From NCBI GenBank assembly GCA_963726775.1, contig CAVSDL010000001.1, positions 744,001 to 808,000 of the forward strand: DNA of 64,000 nt, written 5' to 3'. The notes under the pieces are model-generated. The model was not told where the DNA came from, searched no databases, and saw only the letters and a program-made list of their open reading frames with translations. Positions 46,589 to 54,674 of this stretch are shown here, in pieces. Both the position numbers and the translations under genes were made by a program. This DNA comes from CAIWHR01 sp963726775 (GTDB lineage Bacteria > Pseudomonadota > Gammaproteobacteria > Burkholderiales > Casimicrobiaceae). Numbering within the stretch: position 1 is the first letter of the stretch; every line of letters starts with the position of its first letter.

Positions 46589-46759
46589 GGTTCGGCACGT
46601 CGGGAGGGAGGATTTTCCGCGAATTTACCCCAACGTGGCCTGCTCCTGAAGAGTGTCTTTCAGAACGCTTAAGCCCGGCTAAAGGACTGAAGCGCCATGC
46701 GGGTAGGAAAGTACGTCCCAGCAACACCAGATTTTCCCGTCGATCGCAAGGAGACTGCC
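46589..46759. other. Divergent promoter region between the STAND regulator and the small membrane protein
   Basis: 171 bases without a gene, more AT-rich around 46610-46690 than its surroundings. It includes AAGTGTCTTTCAGAACGCTTAAG-like sequence near 46650-46675. Any operator for the neighbouring winged-helix regulator would be expected here, but I see no clear dyad or direct repeat. Confidence 0.3.
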
Positions 46760-47008
46760 ATGAACGCCAAGCTCACGCTGGCCCGCCCCCGCGTCGTCAC
46801 GACTGTCGCCGCCGCCGTGCTGTCGACCGTCATCGCGATCGGACTCCTTACTGCCGTCACCGGCCTATTCCAGCGCGACGGCGCTCCGTTTGAGCAAGTC
46901 GTGATCGCCGAACACGCCTGCGCCAATCATGCGTTCATCTCTGAACGCGAGGCCTGCGTGCGTTTATACCTTGCTGCATCGCGTGTCCAAAACGTCGCGA
47001 GTCGCTGA
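46760..47008 (+). CDS. Small single-pass membrane protein, unknown function
   Basis: An 82-residue protein with a basic N-terminus (MNAKLTLARPRV), one hydrophobic segment (about residues 13-37) and a probably periplasmic C-terminal part of about 45 residues containing two cysteines (AEHACANH and EREACVRL). ATG 46760 follows AAGGAG at eight bases. It is transcribed divergently from the STAND regulator, which makes it a possible target or partner. No known family recognised. Confidence 0.6.
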   Translation: MNAKLTLARPRVVTTVAAAVLSTVIAIGLLTAVTGLFQRDGAPFEQVVIAEHACANHAFISEREACVRLYLAASRVQNVASR

Positions 47009-47327
47009 AACTCTGCGCAGGGATCAGGCCCGCGAACGACCGCTTTCGGAGACTTGGCCGTGTGGCGACTCTTGGCCGGTCACCGCCACCCACTGGGCCA
47101 GACCGAAGGGCTGGTAACGCGGCGTAGCTGCGGAAGGAAGCGGAAAGCCGAACGACAGCTTCCGTTGGTTTGAAAGTCGGCTTCCGGCTTCGCCCAACGA
47201 CAACAACGGGTCGAACGCGGACAAACGCCGGCGCCACGCGCCCCTTCCATTGCGGAGGATCCGGGCTCGGCACTCCCAGCGCTGGCGCTGCTAGAATTCT
47301 CTTGAACTACCCCGCATCGCCAGGAAC
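47009..47327. other. Right edge of the accessory island; non-coding, with repeat fragments and an rpiA -10 box
   Basis: 319 bases without a convincing gene. GACCGCTTTCGGAGAC near 47038 and AAGCGGAAAGCCGAACGAC near 47130, with CGGCTTCCGGCTTCGCCC near 47175, look like pieces of the dispersed non-coding sequence also found at the left of the island. TAGAAT at 47292-47297 is a likely -10 box for rpiA, without a good -35. Confidence 0.35.
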
Positions 47328-47999
47328 ATGCCGATGACCCAGGACGAACTGAAGCAGGCCGTCGCCCGCGAGGCTATCAAGTACGTCGAGGACGACGCCA
47401 TCATCGGCGTCGGCACCGGCTCGACGGCGAATTTCTTCATCGACGAGCTGGCGAAGATCAGGCACCGGATCAAGGGTGCGGTCGCAAGCTCCGTGAAGAC
47501 CGCCGAGCGGCTCAAAGGCCACGGCATTTTCGTCGAGGAGCTGAACAACGTTTCCGACATGCCGGTTTACATCGACGGCGCGGACGAGGTGACCGAGCAC
47601 GGCGCGATGATCAAGGGCGGCGGCGGCGCGCTGACGCGGGAGAAGATCGTTGCTGCCGTCGCGCGCAAGTTCGTCTGCATCGCCGATGCATCGAAACTGG
47701 TCGGCGTGCTGGGCAAGTTCCCGCTGCCGGTCGAAGTCATCCCGATGGCGAGGAGCTATGTTGCGCGCCGGCTTGTCCTGCTGGGCGGCCAGCCCGAATG
47801 GCGGATGGGATTCACCACCGACAACGGCAACGTGATCCTCGACGTGCACGGCCTCGTCATTGCGAGCCCGGTGGAGATGGAAACGAAGATAGGCGCGATC
47901 GTCGGCGTGGTCACGGTCGGCCTCTTCGCCGCGCGCGGCGCGGACGTGATCCTGCTTGGCGCCGAAGCTGGCGTCAGGACTATCAAGGCGGCACGCTGA
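47328..47999 (+). CDS. rpiA: Ribose-5-phosphate isomerase A
   Basis: Interconverts ribose-5-phosphate and ribulose-5-phosphate in the pentose phosphate pathway; 223 residues. GVGTGSTANFFIDEL near residue 26, the catalytic DGADEV near residue 86 and KGGGGALTREKIVA are diagnostic. Either ATG 47328 or ATG 47334 may start the protein; CAGGAA lies just upstream. It is convergent with the gene at 48081. Confidence 0.95.
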   Translation: MPMTQDELKQAVAREAIKYVEDDAIIGVGTGSTANFFIDELAKIRHRIKGAVASSVKTAERLKGHGIFVEELNNVSDMPVYIDGADEVTEHGAMIKGGGGALTREKIVAAVARKFVCIADASKLVGVLGKFPLPVEVIPMARSYVARRLVLLGGQPEWRMGFTTDNGNVILDVHGLVIASPVEMETKIGAIVGVVTVGLFAARGADVILLGAEAGVRTIKAAR

Positions 48000-48080
48000 C
48001 GCGCCCGCCGGCGCCACCTTGCATCGAAGGGCGGCGCGGGCACGCTGCCCCCGGCGGTCCCGGCGGACTCCCGGAGGCGG

Positions 48081-48680
48081 CTACTTCTTGGCGGCTGCCG
48101 GCGTCACGGCGATGGCGACGGCCTCGGTAAAGGTCGCCTCGACCTGATCGCCCTTCTTCACCAGCTTGAACTGCTCGGGATCGCGCACCTTCAGCTCGAC
48201 GGTGCGCTTCGGGCCCTTGAGCGTGACGACCTGCGTCGCCGGATTGACGTCGACGACATCGGCGACGACGGTGACCTGTTGGCCCACCGCGCCCGCCGGG
48301 CGCTCGCCGGGCTTGGCTGCGACGGCGCCTTGCTGCGTCGTGCGCGCGACCGGCGCCCCGCCGCCCTTCTTGAGCTCGATCGACAGCGCTTCGACATATT
48401 CCAGCATGACCTGATCGCCAACCTTCATCTGGTCGAAGTTCTTCACGTTCGGCCCTGCGGTCACGTTGAACTCGTTGCCCTTGGGGCCCTTGAGCGTGAC
48501 TGCGCGCGTGCCTTTGTCGATCGCCGTCACGGTCGCGGCGGCCTTGATGGTCTCCACGGCCACAGCCTTGCCGGGCGCGGTTGCGACCATGGCACCGCCC
48601 GACGGCGCCGGCTGCGCGAGCGCCAAGCCCGACGCGGCAACGAGAACAAGAAGAGTGGATCCGCCATTAAATGCTTTCAT
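48081..48680 (-). CDS. Exported protein with two tandem beta-rich repeats, unknown function
   Basis: A 199-residue protein with signal peptide (cleavage near ALAQ at 20-23). Two related units follow: TVTAIDKGTRAVTLKGPKG...MKVGDQVMLEYVEALSIEL and VVDVNPATQVVTLKGPKR...VKKGDQVEATFTEAVAIAV. They share an xxVTLKGPK strand and a later KxGDQV turn, so an ancestral domain has been duplicated. The pattern resembles small OB-like beta-barrels found in periplasmic proteins of betaproteobacteria. A minus-strand TATAAT lies 52 bases upstream. Function unknown. Confidence 0.75.
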   Translation of the reverse strand: MKAFNGGSTLLVLVAASGLALAQPAPSGGAMVATAPGKAVAVETIKAAATVTAIDKGTRAVTLKGPKGNEFNVTAGPNVKNFDQMKVGDQVMLEYVEALSIELKKGGGAPVARTTQQGAVAAKPGERPAGAVGQQVTVVADVVDVNPATQVVTLKGPKRTVELKVRDPEQFKLVKKGDQVEATFTEAVAIAVTPAAAKK

Positions 48681-48731
48681 TGCAGCTTCCTTGTGATGGA
48701 TAGTCGATCGAGGAGACTTACGGAGGCAGAC

Positions 48732-48737
48732 ATTATA
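48732..48737 (-). promoter_or_regulatory. -10 box (TATAAT) for the duplicated-domain periplasmic protein
   Basis: Minus-strand TATAAT at 48737-48732; the -35 region is weak. It overlaps, back to back, the region of the proA promoter (48754-48783), so polymerases at the two sites may interfere. Confidence 0.45.
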
Positions 48738-48753
48738 CCGGTCCTTGCGCTGC

Positions 48754-48783
48754 GCGACACTTTCGGCGCCCGCGCGCTACAAT
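48754..48783 (+). promoter_or_regulatory. Promoter of proA placing the start codon at or near +1
   Basis: GCGACA (48754-48759) and TACAAT (48778-48783) are 18 bases apart. Six bases after the -10 box comes the ATG at 48790, so the message would have essentially no leader. No ribosome-binding site is visible, consistent with leaderless translation. Confidence 0.45.
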
Positions 48784-48789
48784 CTGCGC

Positions 48790-50082
48790 ATGACCAACCT
48801 CAACATCCCGGGCCTCGGCTCGTTCACGGATGTCGCCGCCTACATGGCCGGCGTGGGCGCGGCTGCCCGCGCGGCCTCGCGCGAACTGGCGCGGGCGGAC
48901 ACGAAGTCGAAGAACGCGGCGCTTGCGGCAATGGCTGCGGCGATCCGCCGCGACGCGTCGAAACTCGGCATGGCGAATGCCGAGGACGTCGATGCGGCCA
49001 GGACTGCCGGACATGACGCCGCGTTTGTCGATCGCCTCACGCTCACGCCGCAAACGATTGCGGCGATGGCCGACGGCCTCGATGCCATCGTTGCGCTTCC
49101 CGACCCGGTGGGCGAGATTGCGGAAATGAAATTCCGTCCCTCTGGCATCCAGGTCGGCAGGATGCGCGTGCCGCTCGGCGTGGTCGGCATCATCTACGAG
49201 TCGCGGCCGAACGTCACCGCCGATGCGGCCGGACTGTGCCTCAAGGCCGGCAATGCAACGATCCTGCGCGGCGGCTCGGAAGCGATCCGCAGCAACCGGG
49301 CGATTGCCGCGTGCGTCCACGAGGGCCTGCGCGCCGCCAGCCTGCCCGAGACAGGTGTCCAGGTCGTGGCCATAACCGACCGCGACGCCGTCGGTCACCT
49401 GATCGCCGACGAGAAGCACGTCGACGTGATCGTGCCGCGCGGCGGCAAGAGCCTGATCGAGCGGATCGCGCGCGACGCGAAGGTGCCGGTGATCAAGCAT
49501 CTGGACGGCGTCTGTCATGTATTCATCGACGCCCGCGCCGACCCCGAAATGGCGATCCGTATCGCCGACAACGCGAAAACTCAGCGCTACTCGCCGTGCA
49601 ACACGATGGAGACCTTGCTGGTTCACGCCGATATCGCGGCGCGCGTGCTGCCGCCACTCGCCGGCATCTACGCGCGCAAAGGTGTCGAGCTGCGCGGATG
49701 TGAGCGTGCGCGCGCGCTCGTGCCGGCGATGAAGGCCGCGACCGAGAACGATTGGTACACGGAGTATCTTGCGCCGATTCTCGCGGTGCGCATCGTCGAC
49801 GATCTCGATGCCGCGATCGCGCACATCGCCAAGTACGGTTCGCAGCACACCGACGCCATCGTCACCGAGGATTACGGTGCCGCGATGCGTTTCGTGCGCG
49901 AGGTCGACTCGAGCTCGGTCATCGTGAATGCGTCAACGCGCTTCGCCGACGGCTTCGAGTACGGCCTGGGCGCTGAGATCGGCATCTCGACCAACAAGCT
50001 GCATGCGCGTGGCCCGGTCGGACTCGAAGGGCTGACGAGCCAGAAGTGGGTCGTGCTGGGGTCGGGGCAGATCCGGACTTGA
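48790..50082 (+). CDS. proA: Glutamate-5-semialdehyde dehydrogenase (gamma-glutamyl phosphate reductase)
   Basis: Second step of proline synthesis; NADPH-dependent reductase of 430 residues. The catalytic cysteine is in RYSPCNTMETLLVH near residue 270. RVPLGVVGIIYESRPNVT, KAGNATILRGGSEA and FGLGAEIGIST-like YGLGAEIGISTNKLHARGP are conserved ProA segments. Start at ATG 48790 (MTNLNIPGLGSF). proB is not adjacent. Confidence 0.96.
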   Translation: MTNLNIPGLGSFTDVAAYMAGVGAAARAASRELARADTKSKNAALAAMAAAIRRDASKLGMANAEDVDAARTAGHDAAFVDRLTLTPQTIAAMADGLDAIVALPDPVGEIAEMKFRPSGIQVGRMRVPLGVVGIIYESRPNVTADAAGLCLKAGNATILRGGSEAIRSNRAIAACVHEGLRAASLPETGVQVVAITDRDAVGHLIADEKHVDVIVPRGGKSLIERIARDAKVPVIKHLDGVCHVFIDARADPEMAIRIADNAKTQRYSPCNTMETLLVHADIAARVLPPLAGIYARKGVELRGCERARALVPAMKAATENDWYTEYLAPILAVRIVDDLDAAIAHIAKYGSQHTDAIVTEDYGAAMRFVREVDSSSVIVNASTRFADGFEYGLGAEIGISTNKLHARGPVGLEGLTSQKWVVLGSGQIRT

Positions 50083-50172
50083 TGGGACTCGAGGTCGCGT
50101 TATTTGCCGGTTGCGCAGGAACTGCGGCACGGCGCGGTGAGCGCGTCGAAATTCGACCCTGACCCGACGCAC

Positions 50173-51042
50173 ATGTCTTCCTCCGTCACCCTTTCCATCG
50201 CGACCAATTCGGTCATCGCCGCATCCAAGGGGTTCGGCTGGGCCGTCACCGGATCGCCTACGCTGTTCGCGGAGACGGTGCATTCGCTTGCCGACGTCGG
50301 CAATCAGGTCCTGCTCAAGGTCGGCGAAGTGCGCAGCCGCGCAGGACCGGACCTGCAGCATCCGTTCGGCCGCGGACAGGAGAAATTTTTCTGGGCGCTC
50401 GTGTCCGCAGTCAGCGTGTTCTTCGTGGGCTGCGGCATCAATCTCTACCACGGTATCCATGCGCTGCTGGCGCCTGGCACCGTCGAGCCGTTCACGGCAC
50501 GGGTCTTTGCGCTGCTGCTGGTCGCACTCGCGCTGGAGTCGTGGACGTTTGCGGTAGCGCTGAAGGAAATCGGCGGCTGGAAGGGTTTGCGGACGAATCG
50601 CCGGAATGTGACCGTGCTCGCCGTGCTGCTGGAGGACGCGATCGCGCTGCTCGGCATTTTCCTCACGCTGCTGGTGGCAGGCGTCTCGATCATCTGGGGG
50701 CCGCGCCCGGCATTCGACGCGATCGTCGCCATCGCCGTCGGCGCGCTGCTGGGCGGGATGGCGCTGTTCCTTGCCGCCCTCAATCGCAAGCTCCTGATCG
50801 ACGTTTCGGATCCCGCGCTCGATCGTGCGGCCGAGAAGTGGCTCGCCGGCCGCGACGCGCCGGCGCAGGTGCGCTCGTTGGTCCTCGACGACGAACGGGC
50901 GATCGTTTTCGTGCGCGCGACGCGCGAAGTTCCGCAGTCGTTTGCGCTGGGCGAAGCCTTGAAATCGCATCTGAAGGATGGCCACGGCAAGACCGTGGAC
51001 GCTGTCTATTGGAAGTTTCGTACCGGGACAGCGGGGCCCTGA
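50173..51042 (+). CDS. Cation diffusion facilitator (CDF) transporter
   Basis: Probable divalent metal/proton antiporter, 289 residues. TM2 carries HSLADVGNQ, matching the HxxxD metal site region, and the loop has QHPFGRGQEKFFWALVSAV (the conserved HPFG.G..K.E/F..W phrase). About six hydrophobic helices follow, then a C-terminal cytoplasmic domain (VRSLVLDDERAIVFVRA). TM5 shows LEDAIALLG, where Glu replaces the more usual His/Asp, so metal preference may differ. ATG 50173 fits the family; the longer frame does not. Confidence 0.88.
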   Translation: MSSSVTLSIATNSVIAASKGFGWAVTGSPTLFAETVHSLADVGNQVLLKVGEVRSRAGPDLQHPFGRGQEKFFWALVSAVSVFFVGCGINLYHGIHALLAPGTVEPFTARVFALLLVALALESWTFAVALKEIGGWKGLRTNRRNVTVLAVLLEDAIALLGIFLTLLVAGVSIIWGPRPAFDAIVAIAVGALLGGMALFLAALNRKLLIDVSDPALDRAAEKWLAGRDAPAQVRSLVLDDERAIVFVRATREVPQSFALGEALKSHLKDGHGKTVDAVYWKFRTGTAGP

Positions 51043-51058
51043 GACACCCGGCGCGCCC

Positions 51059-51127
51059 ATGGCCAGAGCAACCTGGAGCGGTGTCGTGCTCGCCGGAAGC
51101 GACGCAACGATCAAGGTCGACGCGTAG
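51059..51127 (+). pseudogene. Remnant of a DUF427 gene (first 22 codons)
   Basis: The frame begins MARATWSGVVLAGSDATIKVDA and then stops at TAG 51125-51127. The first 20 residues match the characteristic N-terminus of DUF427 proteins (ATWNGVVLAESD-type), which are normally about 90-150 residues long. Nothing of the rest is present; the next bases are the end of the MFS gene on the other strand. It looks like a deletion joined a DUF427 5' end to the MFS 3' end. Confidence 0.55.
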
Positions 51128-51135
51128 GCAAATCG

Positions 51136-52323
51136 CTACACGGTTCCTGCGGGCAGCGCCCTTCGCCGCTGCCACGCGAACCAAAGCACCGCGGTGGCGA
51201 TCAGCGCGAGAAACGGCAGCACGGCGCGGTTCATGGCTTCCCACCCGGCGGTCGACACCATCGCGCCCGACGCAAGCGACGAGACGCCCATCGTCGAAAA
51301 GACGATGAAGTCGTTCGCGCCCTGGGTCCGCGCCTTCTCTGCCGGCGCGTAGGATTCGGTCAGCAGCGTCGTGCCGCCGGTGTACATGAAATTCCAGCCC
51401 ACGCCGAGCAGTACCAGCGCGGCGGCAAAATGGGCCACCGTGTTGCCGTTGAGCGCGATCGCCACGCAGCCGGCGACCAGCACGAGGCCGGCGAGGATCA
51501 CGTTGAGCACGCCGAAACGCTTGATCAGCGATCCCGTGAAAAAGCCCGGTGCATACATGCCGACGACGTGCCATTCGATCACCAGCGCCGCCGCCGCGAA
51601 CGGATGGCTGCAGAAGTCCATCGCGATCGGCGTCGCCGTCATCAGCAAGCTCATGAGGCCGTAGCCCAGACCGCCGGTCAGTGCGGCGACGACGAACACC
51701 GGCTGGCGCACGATCGCCGACAGCGGCCGCCCGCCACCGGCGCGCTCTTCCTGTGTCGGCGGCGGAACGCGCACGCGCGACTGCACCGAGAGCGCGACGA
51801 GCGCGTACACCGCCAGCATGAGGAACGCTCCCAGAAAGGGCACCGGCAGGAGATCCATCGTCCGGCGCACGCTCTCGGGGCCGAGGAACCCGCCGACGAT
51901 CCCCCCCGCCAGCACCAGCGAGATTGCCTTCGCCTTGTCCGCGGGCGCCGCCACCTCGGCTGCGGCAAAGCGATACTGAAGCCCGATGGCGTTGTAGACG
52001 CCGATAACGGCCGTCGCGACGCAGTAGAGCGCGAAGCTCCCGAGCCACATCGCCAGCGCGGCCAGCGCGCAGCCGCCGATATTGATCAGCGCACCCGCCA
52101 TGAATCCGGTGCGCCGGCCGACCCGCGCCATCCACAGCGACGCCGGCATCGTCGCGACCGCCGAGCCCAGAACGTAGGTCGTCACGCCCAGCGTCGCCAG
52201 CGTCTTCACGTCGGTCAATGCGTAGCCGACGAGCCCGTTCATCGAGATGAGCCCCGCAGCATTGGTGAGCAGCAGCCCCTGGCAGCAGGCGAGCAGGAAA
52301 ATGTCGCGTCGGGAGGTACGCAT
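51136..52323 (-). CDS. MFS transporter
   Basis: Major facilitator of 395 residues with about twelve predicted helices. MPASLWMARVGRRTGFMAGA corresponds to the conserved loop 2-3, and FFTGSLIKRFGVLNVILAG to the matching second-half loop. The second half shows GVGWNFMYTGGTTLLTESY before TM10, a phrase common in the YNFM-like/riboflavin-insensitive MFS subgroup. No substrate can be given. Its start lies 105 bases from the divergent DUF924 gene. Confidence 0.82.
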   Translation of the reverse strand: MRTSRRDIFLLACCQGLLLTNAAGLISMNGLVGYALTDVKTLATLGVTTYVLGSAVATMPASLWMARVGRRTGFMAGALINIGGCALAALAMWLGSFALYCVATAVIGVYNAIGLQYRFAAAEVAAPADKAKAISLVLAGGIVGGFLGPESVRRTMDLLPVPFLGAFLMLAVYALVALSVQSRVRVPPPTQEERAGGGRPLSAIVRQPVFVVAALTGGLGYGLMSLLMTATPIAMDFCSHPFAAAALVIEWHVVGMYAPGFFTGSLIKRFGVLNVILAGLVLVAGCVAIALNGNTVAHFAAALVLLGVGWNFMYTGGTTLLTESYAPAEKARTQGANDFIVFSTMGVSSLASGAMVSTAGWEAMNRAVLPFLALIATAVLWFAWQRRRALPAGTV

Positions 52324-52324
52324 G

Positions 52325-52346
52325 TCAGAGGACAGGGGACAGAAGA
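52325..52346. repeat. Short degenerate tandem repeat (AGGACAG/GGGACAG/AAGACAG)
   Basis: Three consecutive seven-base units AGGACAG-GGGACAG-AAGACAG lie directly upstream of the MFS start in the divergent gap. Similar GGACAG runs are common in intergenic regions of betaproteobacteria. It may simply be a slippage-prone tract. Confidence 0.45.
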
Positions 52347-52428
52347 CAGCAACGAGATCGACAAGACGGCTTGCGGCACGTGAGCCGCGCTGTTAGCCCT
52401 GGCACTCGTTTCGTCGCTATCATACGTG

Positions 52429-53001
52429 ATGGTTTCGAGCGCGCTGCAGCAGAACATCCTCGCTTTCTGGTTCGGACCGCCGCCGCGTGCGGCGCGCGAC
52501 AACTGGTTCCGCAAGGACGCCGTGTTCGACGCCACGATCGGCGCACGCTTTGGCACGGCGGTGGACGCGGCGCTGGCCGGCGCATACCGCGATTGGGTGG
52601 CGGCGCCGCAGGGCGCGCTCGCCCGCGTGCTGCTGCTCGACCAGTTCACACGCAACATGTTCCGCGGCACGCCGAAGGCCTTCGCCGGCGATCCTGAAGC
52701 GCTCGCGATGGCCACCGCCGCAGTAGACGCAGGCCGCGATCGGGAACTCGATCCATGGGAGCGGTGGTTCCTCTACCTGCCGTTCGAGCACGCCGAGGAC
52801 GTTGCTGCGCAGGCGCGCTCGATCGCCCTGTGCACCCGCTTGCGCGACGATGCCGACCTTGGTGCGCCGCTCGAGTGGGCCGAAAAGCACGCGGCGATCG
52901 TCCGTCGCTTCGGACGCTACCCGCACCGCAACGCGATCCTCGGACGGGAGTCCACTCCCGAGGAAATTGCCTTTCTTCGAGAGCCCGGATCGCGATTCTG
53001 A
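52429..53001 (+). CDS. DUF924 family protein
   Basis: A 190-residue cytoplasmic all-helical (TPR-like) protein. The opening ILAFWFGP and NWFRKDAVFD, then RVLLLDQFTRNMFRGT, and RELDPWERWFLYLPFEHAED are the diagnostic DUF924 phrases; GRYPHRNAILGRES closes the domain. The ATG at 52429 is preceded by TATCAT at 52418-52423, five bases away, so the gene may be leaderless; a GTG at 52426 is an alternative start. Biochemical function unknown. Confidence 0.88.
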   Translation: MVSSALQQNILAFWFGPPPRAARDNWFRKDAVFDATIGARFGTAVDAALAGAYRDWVAAPQGALARVLLLDQFTRNMFRGTPKAFAGDPEALAMATAAVDAGRDRELDPWERWFLYLPFEHAEDVAAQARSIALCTRLRDDADLGAPLEWAEKHAAIVRRFGRYPHRNAILGRESTPEEIAFLREPGSRF

Positions 53002-53038
53002 CGCCGGCACCCGCGGCGCGCCGGCGCCTTCGGCCCGG

Positions 53039-53044
53039 TACAAT
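53039..53044 (+). promoter_or_regulatory. Possible -10 box six bases before the antiporter start
   Basis: TACAAT at 53039-53044 is followed by six bases and the ATG at 53051. No ribosome-binding site is visible and the -35 region is poor. The spacing repeats that seen before proA. Confidence 0.35.
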
Positions 53045-53050
53045 CCGGCC

Positions 53051-54664
53051 ATGGGAACGATCGAACTCGCGCTCGCGCTGTTCCTGGCCGTCGCCGCATT
53101 GGGTGCTCTTGCCCGATGGACGCCTTTGCCCCTGCCGATGCTGCTGGTCATCGGCGGCGCCGGGCTGTCGTTCGCGCCGGGCCTCTCCGAGGTTCGCCTT
53201 GATCCGGATGTCTTCTTTCTGCTGTTCGTGCCCCTCCTGCTGTTCGCCGACGGCTGGCAGTTCCCGAAACGCGAATTCGTCAGCTACCTGCGGCCGATCC
53301 TGCTGCTTGCCTTCGGCCTCGTCGCCGCCACCGTCGTCGTCGTCGGCTACCTGATGCATTGGCTGATCCCTTCGCTACCGCTCGCCGCGGCGTTCGCGCT
53401 CGGGGCCATTGTGTCGCCTACCGACGCCGTTGCTACAGCGGCCGTGACGGCAAGAGTGCCGCTGCCGTCTCGCGCCACGCACATATTGAACGGCGAAAGC
53501 CTGATCAACGACGCATCGGGACTGGTCGCCTTCAAGTTTGCGGTCGCCGCCGCGGCGACCGGCGCCTTCTCGTGGCTGGACGCAGGCACCGCGCTCGTGC
53601 TGCTCGCCGGCGGCGGAACGCTTGCCGGCCTCGCGATTGCCGCAGCGATCGGCGAAGTGCGCGTGCGTCTGGCGCGCTTCTGCGTCGACGACCCCACGAT
53701 CCAGACGATGCTGTCGCTGCTGACGCCGTACGCCGCGTATCTCGCCGCGGAACGCCTGCATGTATCGGGCATCCTCGCGATCGTCGCCGCCGGCTTCTAC
53801 GCCGGCATGCACGACACCAGGCACCTCTCGGTCGCCACCCGCCGGCATGCCTGGGAGGTCTGGGGAATGCTCCTCTACGTCTTCAATGGCCTCGCGTTCC
53901 TGCTGCTGGGGCTGCAGCTGCAAAGCGTTCTCGAAGGCATGCAGGGCGAATCCTGGCCACACCTCGTCGGCTATGCGCTCGTGCTCTATGCGGCGATCAT
54001 CCTTGTGCGCGTGCTATGGGTATATCCGGGTACCTACCTGCCGCTTCTGCTGTCGCCACGCCTGCGCGCCCGCGAGGGTTGGCGCAATCCGCGCGCCGTG
54101 TTCCTCGTCGGATGGGCCGGCATCCGCGGATCGGTGACACTCGCCGCCGCGCTGTCGATCCCGCTCGTCACCGCGGCGGGCTCGCCATTTCCGGGCCGCG
54201 ACCTGATCCTGTTCCTGGCCGGCACGACGATCGTCCTGACGCTCGCGATCAACGGATTGACGCTGTCTCCACTGATCCGGGTGCTCGGCGTTCGCGGCGA
54301 CGGCGGCGCCGAGCGCGAGGAGCGGGCCGCGCGGCTCGCCGTCTCGCAGGCCGCCGCGATCGCCGTGCGCAGCGAGATTCCAAAACTCGCGCGCGCCGAG
54401 GAAATCGCGTTTGCGGAGCGGCTCGTGGCCGACTACGAAGCGCGGTTGCACCGCCACGCCGCCAACGGCCCGCGGCGCCAGGACCTCGAGGCAGTGGCCG
54501 CCGTCGAGCGACGTTTGAAGCTTTCCGCACTTGCCGCCGAACGCGCCGAGCTGCACGCGCTGCGCGACACGCTCGTCATCAACGAGCAGACGTTGCGCGC
54601 AGTCGAGGCCGAGATCGACCATGCCGAGACGCTCGTCAGCGGCGTACCGCGCAGCGCGCATTGA
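53051..54664 (+). CDS. CPA1 family cation/proton antiporter (NhaP-like)
   Basis: Inner-membrane Na+/H+ antiporter of 537 residues with about twelve helices and a cytoplasmic C-terminal tail of about 120 residues. The unwound-helix region GAIVSPTDAVATAAV and the ion-site helix LNGESLINDASGLVAF (Asn-Asp pair) are the CPA1 signatures. VGWAGIRGSVTLAAALSIP is the conserved late helix. The tail is rich in Ala, Glu and Arg and likely helical (AERAELHALRDTLVINEQTL). The stop is followed closely by nadD. Confidence 0.9.
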   Translation: MGTIELALALFLAVAALGALARWTPLPLPMLLVIGGAGLSFAPGLSEVRLDPDVFFLLFVPLLLFADGWQFPKREFVSYLRPILLLAFGLVAATVVVVGYLMHWLIPSLPLAAAFALGAIVSPTDAVATAAVTARVPLPSRATHILNGESLINDASGLVAFKFAVAAAATGAFSWLDAGTALVLLAGGGTLAGLAIAAAIGEVRVRLARFCVDDPTIQTMLSLLTPYAAYLAAERLHVSGILAIVAAGFYAGMHDTRHLSVATRRHAWEVWGMLLYVFNGLAFLLLGLQLQSVLEGMQGESWPHLVGYALVLYAAIILVRVLWVYPGTYLPLLLSPRLRAREGWRNPRAVFLVGWAGIRGSVTLAAALSIPLVTAAGSPFPGRDLILFLAGTTIVLTLAINGLTLSPLIRVLGVRGDGGAEREERAARLAVSQAAAIAVRSEIPKLARAEEIAFAERLVADYEARLHRHAANGPRRQDLEAVAAVERRLKLSALAAERAELHALRDTLVINEQTLRAVEAEIDHAETLVSGVPRSAH

Positions 54665-54674
54665 TCGACTGCTG

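Noticed and set aside
41115..47327. CRISPR, toxin-antitoxin or restriction-modification system in the accessory island
   Set aside because: No regularly spaced repeats, no toxin-antitoxin sized gene pairs with known motifs, and no methyltransferase or nuclease motifs in any gene of the island.
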